This document shows, piece after piece, positions 54,095 to 64,000 of a DNA stretch of 64,000 nt. The notes beneath the pieces are model-generated. The model was given only the letters and a program-made list of their open reading frames with translations, was not told the DNA's origin and ran no database searches. This DNA comes from Zonotrichia leucophrys gambelii. Taxonomy: Eukaryota > Chordata > Aves > Passeriformes > Passerellidae. The translations under genes and the position numbers were made by a program. Where the stretch lies: assembly GCF_028769735.1 (NCBI RefSeq), contig NC_088171.1, positions 142,001,917-142,065,916 on the forward strand, given 5' to 3'. Positions within the stretch are counted from its first letter, which is position 1. Each line of letters starts with the position of its first letter.

Positions 54095-57000
54095 GTGAGC
54101 AGCGGCCGCTGGCGAGCGTGGCTGTCCCCGCCGGCCCCGGCCCCTCCCCGGGTGAGGGCAGCGCTCCCCGGCGGCTTGCGGGAGCGGCGGCGGGAAGGGT
54201 GCGGGGCCGGGTCTCGGTGCGGGACTGCCCGGCCTGCCCTGCAGCGGGTGAGGCGGCTCTGGGGCGCGGAGCCTCCGGCTCGGCGGGTGCTACTCCCCCG
54301 CCCGTACAGGGAAAGGTCTCCCTGTGGCCGCTCGTCACCGAGTGAGCCTGGGGCTGGACGCTGCTCCTGCTGCTCAGTGAGCACTTGACACCTGTAGAGC
54401 TGCTGTTACAGAAGCAAATAATACTGTTTTCTTACCTCTGCTTCATAGTTTGAGATATTGAAGCATAGAGTTTAGGTATTTCCGCAAATATTTAAAATAG
54501 CGAACAGAATAGAAACTAGATTTTTTTCGTTCTTTATCCTGTCTGGACCATTTCATCACTTGCTGAAAGAAAAAAAATGTCCCCAGTAGTCTCCTATGCA
54601 GCACGGAGTTTGCTGGTTGTGTTTCCTGCAGTGAGGGGCTGGGGGTTGCACATGATAAGGGTGCTTTTAGGCACCCACTGAAGTTTCCTTCCATTTCCTG
54701 GCAGAAAAGAGTGTGGTGGAAAAAACACTGCAGTGAAACCAGTTTCAGGGAGGAATGTGCCCTCCCTTGGAAGGCAGAATGGACAGCTCAGCTCCAAGCT
54801 GAAGCTGAATTCACTTAGAAAGTTCAAGAGTGAAATCTTTGCCTTGGGATCTATAGGAGAGCTGAGGAACAGCTGACTGGCTCAAAAGAGCCAGCTGGGA
54901 AGTGATGGGGGAACAGGAGCTGTAGGCCCTGAAGTGGCAGAGTATAGGAGATAAAAGGAAAGCAACATGTGCCAAACATGCTCCACTGCCAGGGTTTAGA
55001 AGTTGTTGAGACAATGCTGGATCCTGGGGTGGTGGCCATCTACTTTTCTCTCCCTATTTTCTTTTTCTTTCTTTCTTTCTTTCTCTGGTTTTCTTACATA
55101 TTCTTCTCAAAATGTGTTGTAAGTCAGACTGAAAACTTCCAGTGTCTTCTTGTGTCTGGAGAAGTTAAAGTTTGCTGAGCTCAAGTTTGGGAAATGCTTT
55201 ATTTTGGTCTGGATGTTTTAAATTTTGCCAAGTACCTTATTCTACTTGAATGTTCCAAAGTTTGCAAATATAAGTTTATATTATTGTTTTTGAGTCTCCT
55301 GGTAATTTGATTGTTTTTTCCATGCACTGCCCAGGGTATATCCCACTGCCTTCCTCTGAACCCCTCAGGTGGGCTGGGGCAGTACACAGGATTGTAACCA
55401 GCTTCCAAGAAAAATAATCTTTTATTAAAAAACAAAAAAAGGAAAATTAATCCAAAAGAAATTACTTTCCAAAAGACAAACTGAGGTGAACCTACCACTG
55501 GAATTGTTTGATTTAATGTCATAACCAGTAACTTCTGCTCCTGTGTAGTTTGCTCATGAGCATGAAGGAGCCTTTTAAACTTTTCAGTGTTGGGGTTTTT
55601 TTTTGTTTTTTATTTTTCAGATTCCTGCTTTCACAGTGTGTGTCTGTGAAATTTCCAAAAGAACAGCAGGCTTTCTCAGCAAGATTTACCAAGTTCAAGA
55701 GGGGAATTAGGCTCTATTTGTTAACTTTGATGCACAAAATGGGCTCAGAAAGATGAAGCTGCTAACATTTGACTATTCAGTAGTGTACGTTTGGATCACA
55801 GAAGTTCTATACAAACAGTCTTGCTAAGATGGCAAACAAGTACCTTAAAAAAAGTTAATATACTAGATTAAGGAATTTGTTATTAAATAGTCAAGAGCAT
55901 CCTTGTTCTTTACTTTCAGGGAGTTCTATAAGGAACTTTTGCCTTGTCTTTTGTTGTCAGTTTGACAGCTCTAAAGCTCTGTAATGATAGCAGTCACAGT
56001 CTTCTGTCAGGGAGAACATGAGCTGACATAACAAGAGGTGTAGTTGAAGTCTCCTGCATCTGGGGAAAGATGCACCTTTAGAAGGGGATAGAGAGGAAGA
56101 CAAATTTGCATGTAATTAGGAAGTTCAGTTTGTGGTGAGGTTGAACTGTTGTTAAAATGTTGCTGGAAGCACATGACCTAAAGATGGTGTAATAAAAGAT
56201 CGTACTGACTGGCCAAGCACATTTTATAAATGGAAATAAAAGGAAAATGATAGGAAATAAACATTAGGAGACAGCAGGTATTCAGGTCTCCTAGTCTGCA
56301 TGGTACTTGTGAGAAATGTGGCAATGTTCACGTTAGGGGGAGCACAAGGTGTAGTTCTGGAGTCTCAGGGAAAGCAGTAGAGAGAGATACAGCATTAGGT
56401 ATACAAAGCTTGGGAAGAGCACTGTACTTTCTATACATATTTTCCAGATTGCTGTTGGATTATAGCCTGTTAAAGGCTGTTATTGATAGAACAACTCTTC
56501 TCTCTCTGGTATACCCCAAATTTGTTTGTGGATTCTGCTCTCTATCTTCCCCAATGGCATCTCAGTATAGTTCTTGAACATACTAGTTATTCTTTACATG
56601 AACTAATGCAGTAGTTCTGTCTAAGAGTTCTGCTTTGCTGTGTCTGTTTTTGGTTTTTTTTTTTTTTTGGTGTAACTAAAGCTGAAGCAGAATTTTTCTG
56701 ATCTGCAACTTGACGTATCAAATTCTTCACACCAGGTTCATGTTTGTCACAGTAGCTATGTGACTGAGTGGGTTATGGCAAAGCATGAAGAAGGAAGAGC
56801 AGAAATTAAGAATTTTTGAGAAGAAACCAGTGGATGTGAGCAGTGTGGATAGGAACAACATAAGCAAAAACACTTAAAGGTTCTAATGACAGAGCAGCTA
56901 ATCCCCCTAAGGGTGTAGGCTGTGGGTGTGTATTGCAGAGCCAGGGGGTGGTAAAGAAGATGAGCAATGGTACCTGGGTGACTTTATTTTGTGCTAATGG

Positions 57001-57593
57001 AAGATGGGTACCAAAAGCTTGTAGCATATTTGGCAGAAGTAGGCAGCATTTTATAGGTGGGCTTTTATTTAAAAATGATGCTAGATGTTTTACCCTCAAG
57101 TACATTCTTAGTAGAGTGACTCTTTGTTAGATTTTTTCCAAGGGCCAGCTGTTGGTGACACTAAATCGAATGGGAGAAACCATATTTCTTCCTAGGCTAA
57201 TTGATTACATGCCTAGATAACCCAGACAAGTTTTTGGGCATGTGGGCTTTTTTGGATCTTCTCTTGCATCTGAAATAGAGCAGTAGTTTTAAAGCAGATG
57301 TAATTGTGGAGTTTGAACTTCACTGTGGTTTAGTGGTAGAAATGAGCAGAGGAAAATGCCAGTTGCTTTTAGTGGTGTAGTTTTGTTTAATACTGAATTG
57401 AAAACCTGTGATGAACTGCACTTTGACTGGGATTACTGGTATCTTGGGAGCTAAGTTTTCATCCCTGCTCCCTAATGCTTCAGTGATTCTGTTGACACTG
57501 CTTTATGTTTAGCTATCTATTAGAACTTATGTTTTCTCTCCCAAATTCTTTGTGTGCAAACTGCTTTTAATTTGTTCTCTCTGTTGTTTCTAG
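54095..57593 (+). other. NSMCE2: NSMCE2 intron 1
   Basis: 3.5 kb between the CpG-island donor and the TTTCTAG acceptor at 57593. It contains a (TTTC)n stretch at about 55058-55085 and poly-T tracts near 55,600 and 56,655. No named repeat or exon was recognised, and minus-strand ORFs are chance. Confidence 0.65.
55058..55085. repeat. (CTTT)n microsatellite in NSMCE2 intron 1
   Basis: About six CTTT units in tandem, likely length-variable. Confidence 0.85.
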
Positions 57594-57608
57594 ACTAACA
57601 CTTTCAAG

Positions 57609-57741
57609 ATGTCAGATGGTCCAAGAGTCTCGTTCAATGCAATTGATTCAGCTCTTTCTTCTTTGAAAAACTGCCAGTCCTACATCAACTCTGGGATGGA
57701 TGTGGCTACTCAGGTTGCCCTTGACCTTGTGGAAAGTTCCA
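57609..57741 (+). CDS. NSMCE2: NSE2/MMS21 SUMO E3 ligase of SMC5/6, first coding exon only
   Basis: NSMCE2 is the SUMO ligase subunit of the SMC5/6 complex, acting in homologous recombination and replication-stress repair. This exon gives 44 residues plus one base: MSDGPRVSFNAIDSALSSLK, then NCQSYINSGMDVATQVALDL and VESS. The core ALSSLKN.Q..INSGMD.A..VALDLVES matches human residues about 22-50, the N-terminal helix that docks on SMC5. The acceptor is at 57592-57593 and the donor GTAAGT at 57742. The start has A at -3. The N-terminus lacks the Ser-rich stretch of the human protein. The SP-RING domain is encoded beyond the window. Confidence 0.95.
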
Positions 57742-60700
57742 GTAAGTATATTCTCTCTTGTATTGCATTCTGAATCATCTGGGGCAGATGAGTCCCAGAC
57801 CTGTGTATTTTGACTTAGTTACTATTAATATCAATCGTTATTATAGCTCTTCTGGCCTGGCCAGGGTGTTTTCATTACAATCATTTCACTTAAATGAAAA
57901 ATTTCATTTAAATGATAAATTCAGTGAAAACATAAATACCAGACAAACATTGTCCTTGCTTTTGTGACAGCCAAGACTAATTGTGTTCCAGTGATTGTTA
58001 CCCTACAGCTTTGTAGAAACTTTAAAGTTACTGATTGAGATGGAGAAGGCCCCTCAAGTGGCTGAATAAAAAGAGTTTTCATTATCATACTGCTTCTCTG
58101 TGTGTGTTTTATTTGACATTCAGGGCAAAATATATTAAAATAATGCTAAAGATCTTGAATACAAAGCTTGAGACACCCATTAGGGGATGCAGGTTTTTAG
58201 ATGCTGTCTCTCCTGTAAATCAGGCCTTTTTTAGGGTGCTTCAGTTTGGACATTTCCAAAGTGGGGTACTTTACATCTCTAATTACTGCCCACAGTCTTG
58301 TCATTGCTATTTCACAATGAAAGGAGCACTGCAAAGCTACTTTTCAAGGACAAACATTAGCTGACCCATTTCCCTATCTTGGATCTGTGTTAATGTTTTC
58401 ACTAGGGAAAAATAAAAAAACTTTAAAGCTCCAAACCCCTGATAGTTTCAATAAAGAGTGGGGAACAAGAATCTCCTGAAAGAAAAGCTCTGCTGTTCAT
58501 TATAAATCTTGCACTCAGCTAAGCCAAGGATTACGTACAATCAAGATTGATGGCTTTCTCATTGTCTGGTGTGATGGTTCTCTCTCCTTTCACCTTTTTA
58601 TCCATACTGCTGTCAGAGATAATTGACATGCCATTTCTAGCAGGAAGAGGAAATGGAAAGCTTGTCTGAACAGTCACCTGGGGATCCCCTTTGACGTAAA
58701 CCTCGTGTAACCAGTTCCATTTCCCTCTGCTTTAGCAGTCACCATCTCTCCTACTTTGTCATAAGCAATGCATAGAAATACATCGAATGTACTGAATTCT
58801 TTCATCCCCAAGACCACAGAAATTAATTATTTATTGTTTTTTTGTTAATCACACTTTTCAGTAAAGCCCCTGTTGCATTCCTATTGGGAAGGTTGTAAGG
58901 CAGTTTAAGCTCATTCCTGTGCAGGAATGAGGAACAGCTGTTGGCACTGCTAATTTAAACCCTCTTGGTTGAACTTGCTTTACTTACCTACTTGGAGTAG
59001 TTCTGTAGACTTAAAAATCTCTGATGGACATCGATGTCAAATACTTGAACCATAAGGTTTATTCTGTGTTTTTGGAATTAGCGAAACCTGCAATTCCATG
59101 TTGACTGATCTGCTGATTATGGTAAGAATATGCTGGCCCAGGACAAATCTGTCATATCCATGACAGACATCCATTCCCAGCTTTGCTCAAAGTTGTTGGG
59201 TGTAAATTTGATCAGCTTGCGGAGGAAGGCAGTTTCAGGTGACTCTTCAACAGAACTTTCTCAAGAATATGGGATTGTAAAGTATGGAGAGCTGTGGATA
59301 TTTGAATGAAGAAATCTTAACTTGTGATAATCTCCATGCTTCCAGTCCAACAGCTGCTCTGTAGATGGGGGGTTACTTTTGTCTGGGTTGGAGTCCAAGC
59401 TGGGAGGATTGTCCAGTACAAATGGGAAATAACTTGGAGGTCTGGAGAGTATCCTAACTACAGGCAAGATAAGAATTTCTTAGCATTAAACTTTTGAAAA
59501 GCATTAAGAATGAACAGTTAGGGTTTTGTCTAATTAGCTGAATGGGTTTTCTGTAGAAAGCAAGATGCTGCCTTGATGTCGGGGACATTGTTTCAATCAC
59601 ATATCACTTCCCCAGTGTGAAGTGTAGAGGCTATAAAATGTGGAATAGCTGTTTTTGGGAAGCAGTTATTGCAGGTGAATTCTAATCTTAAGGATCAAAA
59701 GAAAGAGCTACCTTTTCTTCAAAAACTTGCTGAAATGTCATGGTCAGCTGCTGCCCATGGCTGTTTGCCATCTGTATTACAGAGCAGTGATCTTCCTGTA
59801 GCACTATCAGGATCTGCTTGAGAATTCCTCCTGTTTTCTTACTATCCTTTGAAGGGTTTTTCTGCTCACCACTGTGTACAGAACAGGCCCAGGGGTCCTA
59901 AAAATGTCAGTGATACAATTCTTGGCATGTTCCCCAGATTAAGTTAGAGTTACAGCTCTGGCTTTTCTTTCTTGTCTGGTTATTACATTAACTGCTCCTT
60001 CTGCCAGCAGAGTTTACCTCAATTCTGTCTGCTTACTCAATTTGTCTGATTCCCTGTCCCAGGGCTGCATCTGCACTTTTCTTCATGCAGTGTGCAGCTC
60101 TGCATCTCATATGTGCAAATGTCCTCCTTTTCTGGCTGCTTTCTCATCTCCAGTTGATTGAGATCTAGTGTCATCATGCCTGTTCAGTACTAATTAAACA
60201 GTAGTTGATAATGTAGGATCTTCTAACCCTGTGAGATTATCCACATTACTTTTACTTATATCACTGCTCACTTAGAATGGTTTTAACAAGAATAGCTCTA
60301 AATGTTGCTGAGGGTTGTTGACATCAGAAGCATGGAGCATTCAGATGTGGCAGTTAACCTTGTTTTATGAAATTATTGCCAGCCTTTTGATAGACAGTTG
60401 GATGAGTTGATATAGAATATCCACTATTCTTTGGAGTGACTTTCTAAATCCATTGCAGCAGCCTAAAACAGTCAGAGTTGAACATTCTAAGTTTGTTCAT
60501 CCCTGAGAGAGGGGCCCTTTCTATGCAAGTTTGTCTGTCATTGATCTAAAACTTCTATTGGAATGGTATAAACTCCAGCATGAAAATGGACTCTGTAGAT
60601 GTGCTTGATTATCAAATTATTTGGTTAATTTGTTTTCTTTGTTCCTTCTTTTTTTCCTAGCCTGTTTTTCCTTGGAAATTCAAAGGCTATTTTTCCTTGG

Positions 60701-63700
60701 AAATTCAAAGGCAGGATTCCTGCAGTATCATACCATAACATGAATCTTGACATTGATAAGGTTCTTGTGCATGAAATGATTACAATGTAATTGTTCTGGG
60801 ATCCAGAAATCAACCTGCTGACACCTGGGCTTCTGAAATGTTTATGGTCTCTTAGTTTCCATGGTATTAGAGATCATTGTGCTTCATAAAAATAATCCAA
60901 ACCTGAGGTACTTGTCCTGAGAACAGGCTGTAGCAGATAGGCTGGGATGGCACTTTGTGACTTGCTTGAGTAAGAGGAGTGAGCATGAAGGTCCTCTGAC
61001 TGAGGAAATAAGCAGGATAAACTCTGCCTTGCTGCCCTGTTCTTGTCAAGGCAAGATAAGCCATAAGATGTTTTCTTGCACATCCTGCCTTCTTGTCACA
61101 TACAGAGGGTGATTTGGTCAAGTCTCTAGCTCACAGTGGCCGTGTAATGGTCAAAGCTGTGGTCTGTGCTGCAGGGACACTTCATGAGAAATCAGACCTT
61201 GGTTTTCACTCTTAGGTCCATGTATCTGTGAAGGTTCTCGTGAGAAGAAAGCAAACAGTTTTATATGCACTGTAAGAATACAGGTTTTTTTCTTAGTGGA
61301 GAACCTAAACGTAGATTTTCTTTTTCTGTTATCTTGTTGGAATATAAGTGTAGAATGTCAAAGTCCATCCTGGAGATAAATGGCTTTTCACTGACACCAT
61401 ACAGAAATGTTTTCTAGTTATGCGAAGGCAGAAAATGAAGAGAGGCCAATGATGCATGAAGTTCATCCTTCTGTGTTAGACTCTGCTCGATGCTTCCTGT
61501 GAAACTGCAAGGATTCCCTCATGATACCATGCTGTTCACAGAGGAAGTTTTATTCTAACCCCAGTTTTTTCTCTGCCAGAAGCTGTTTGTTCACTGATCT
61601 GCTTTGTTGCTACACCAGTGTCTGTGGTGTTGACTGGTGACGTGCAGAAACTCAGTGTAGGCACCAAAATTATATCTTTCTTGGGAAGTTCTTTTCCTGG
61701 TGCCCAAAGTAAGCTTGTATTTTGTGGTATGGGAAAGAAAATGTTCCATATTCCTTTCTCAAAAAGACTAATTTTGTTTTCCTTCAAATCCCTTTCTTAA
61801 GATTAATTATTTTAGAGAAGATATACTTTTAATCCTAACTTATGCTTCTATTGTGCTGTGCTTCTTGTATTGTTTTACAGATATTTAACCTTTCAACTAA
61901 CATTGAGAAAGATATGGTTTTTGGAAGTAGATAAGTATGTGGAGTATGTACACTTGGAGTATTTCTTCTTCAAGTAATTTTATTCTTTGAAGCAAGAAAG
62001 ACTGGTTGAGTTCTTGTGAAATGCTTTTCTGAAAACAAAAAAGTTACATTTTTTTGCACTATGCTCTGCAGTCAATATAAAAATTTTGAGAAGGGAGAGT
62101 TGGATTATTTTTTTTTTTACCTCTCTTTACTTGCAATGTTTATATCCAGCACTGATGAGCCTGTTGCTGGAAGGCACTGGTTGGCTCTGGAAGCTGCTCT
62201 TCAAAGCAGTCCAAAAAAGGAGAATTTGGAAATGTGCCTTGTTTCAAAATCTGGAAAAATATGACTTGTAATGAAAGATTTTTGTTCTTTTATATTTATC
62301 CAAACCCACTCTGACTGTAGTCTGTAATTTTACAAAGTGGGAAGAAACAAATATGTAGTGTTGTTACTATTTCCTAGCTGTAATTTTGACTGCAAGAAGA
62401 GCACAGTGCAGTGAGGGGAAAGCAGCTAAATTAAGCTGTAATAAGCTATACTAAGCAGCTGTATTATTGTCTTAAGCAGCATGCTTTTGTTCTGATAGCT
62501 CTTTTTCAGTTTGGGTGCTCATTAAGCTGGGTGCATCCAAGTATTTTTGTTCCTCAACTTCAGAAGTTCCAAGGACAGAGAAACCCTTTAGGTGGCAGCA
62601 GAGGCTTTGCTTTTTGCTTCACCTGCTGTGGCACTCTGGAACTCACTCCAGGATGGATCTGGAGGTGTTGCTGCATGCTCCTGCATTTAGTGACAATAGA
62701 ATATAAATGGGGGATTCAGATGAATAGAAAGAGAATTTGTATTATCAGATCAATACAGATCATTGCAACAAATTTATACATTTATTCTTGCATGAAGCTG
62801 CTATGTTGTGGTTGATCTAGAGAGTATGAACCAGACTGAAATCCAGGCTTGATTTAAAGCTTAGCTGAATAACTGGACAGAATAACTGTCCTTAGTGTGT
62901 TCTCATGGATATGTACTGACAGTGTGCACCTGAGCAGAAGGTCAGAGCTGGACAGACCTGAATTTTGTCAGAACTCCTACGAGTGCTCAGATAAAAACTG
63001 CACAGTTTTATTTCACAGCTTTTGGTAGGTGGTATTTACATAGTGTCTGGTGTCAAATACATGCATATGTATGTGTGAATATTTATTCCATTTTTTTATG
63101 TATCTTTCTAAGGCAGTGGGTAGTTTTCTCCCCCAAAGGTCATTGTGAGTCAGAGAGATTTGCAGCCACCTGGTGAGTTACCTCATGTACCCGTAGTTAC
63201 TATAAATTTCTCTGTCCTAGACCTCATAAAATCTCAGTAGTCTTCAGAATAGATCATAAGTGGGATTTAAATGCTGTGCAGACCTTTTTGGAGACCCTCT
63301 GTGCACTAGTGATGTTAACCTTGAGAGAATGAGTGAGCTTACGTCCGTGAGTTATAGGCTTGAAATTGCCGGGTGAGGTTCTTTGGCCTCTGCTATGCAT
63401 GAGATCAGAGCAGAATGATGCTGATGGTCTGCTGCAGCTTAGAAATACTGTGAAGTACTGCAGAGGTCCTGTGTGGGCTCTTTAGCACAAAGATAAATCA
63501 ACCTTTTTGAACAAAAGCCAAAGAGGAATATTTTATCTGAGTAATTTACTGTATGAAAATATTCTCTGTAGTATATAAATCTGTCATTTTCTTATCATCA
63601 TATTTCTGCTACAGAAATGTGGCAAGAAGAAAATACTACTAACTCCTGCTTAAATGCAGAGGCATACAGTATATATAGAAAGTAGTGTGGGCTTTGAAGA

Positions 63701-64000
63701 ACCCATTCTGAAGGCTTTAATTTTTATCAATTTAAATAGATCAGAATTTAGCTTTCAGTGATCTAATTGTGTGCATAAAAATTAGGGAAGGAGGAGGAAC
63801 CCACAAAAGCAGAAAAAAACTTGGGGTTGGTAGCATTCAGAAAGATTGGGAATATAAAGCAATTTTATTTCTTTTCTTGATTCTTTCCACTAGGAAAAGA
63901 TTATCTGGGTAGAAAGTGAGCATTGTGCTGACATGTTCTTAGTGTTTGGTCAAAACATGAAAGGAGCCCTTATGTAGATGTGATCATTCTGAAACTTCAT
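57742..64000 (+). other. NSMCE2: NSMCE2 intron 2 (runs off window)
   Basis: 6.3 kb without a recognisable second coding exon (I looked for the EYSMDKAMVEF and LNHYVKAVQSTINHV regions). It holds a 25-bp tandem duplication at 60663-60712. No CR1 or LTR landmark was recognised, and ORFs here are short and featureless. Confidence 0.65.
60663..60712. repeat. 25-bp tandem duplication
   Basis: Two adjacent units differ at one base (TG versus TA at the start), each containing TTTTTCCTTGGAAATTCAAA followed by GGC. Confidence 0.93.

Larger units (their letters stand above)
53525..54345. promoter_or_regulatory. CpG island, bidirectional WASHC5/NSMCE2 promoter
   Basis: CpG and GC density rise sharply here against AT-rich flanks. 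There is a GC box (CCCCGCCC, 53821-53828) and no TATA box. Splice donors point outward on each side: CAAG|GTGAGC on the minus strand at 53,840 (WASHC5) and CGAG|GTGAGC on the plus strand at 54,094 (NSMCE2). The two transcription starts should therefore lie between about 53,900 and 54,000. The long ORFs on both strands here reflect stop-poor GC-rich DNA. Confidence 0.88.

Noticed and set aside
53515..54388. Long overlapping ORFs on both strands of the CpG island (up to 276 aa plus, 226 aa minus) as new genes
   Set aside because: They occur in several frames at once in stop-poor GC-rich DNA, are Pro/Ala/Arg-rich without domains, and cross the outward splice donors of WASHC5 and NSMCE2.
57742..64000. 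Second coding exon of NSMCE2 in the window
   Set aside because: None of the ORFs there resemble the expected helical region. The gene has very long introns in other vertebrates.

Overview
This is vertebrate nuclear DNA, almost certainly from a bird and most likely a passerine. Three spliced genes occur in the arrangement I recall from human 8q24.13: SQLE (+), WASHC5 (-), NSMCE2 (+). The gaps between and inside them hold CR1 retrotransposons with the avian ATTCTRTGAY 3' tail, avian ERV LTRs and a nuclear copy of mitochondrial ND2.

Layout. 1-12,965: last nine coding exons and 3'UTR of squalene epoxidase (SQLE); its 5' part lies outside the window. 12,966-29,524: a 16.5 kb tail-to-tail gap between SQLE and WASHC5, built mostly from repeats. 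Its centre (15,402-21,230) is one near full-length antisense CR1, broken by two solo LTRs with perfect 6-bp target duplications, a NUMT, and a 365-bp direct duplication of CR1 plus LTR on either side of the NUMT. 29,525-53,950: complete WASHC5 (strumpellin). Twenty-eight coding exons reconstructed by hand total 3,480 nt, 1,159 codons plus stop, with every splice phase consistent. 53,525-54,345: a CpG island serving WASHC5 and NSMCE2 head to head. 54,095-64,000: start of NSMCE2 (SUMO E3 ligase of SMC5/6), with its first coding exon at 57,609-57,741 and the rest beyond the window.

The three genes are housekeeping neighbours, not a pathway: SQLE works in sterol synthesis at the ER, WASHC5 in endosomal actin (WASH complex), NSMCE2 in DNA repair. 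I see no new multi-gene system. The most unusual object is the nested CR1/LTR/NUMT locus at 15.4-21.2 kb. Secondary points are a possible in-frame upstream start for NSMCE2 and one WASHC5 exon with very GC-rich third positions. Gene identities rest on remembered protein families, and repeat family names are from memory, since no search could be run.
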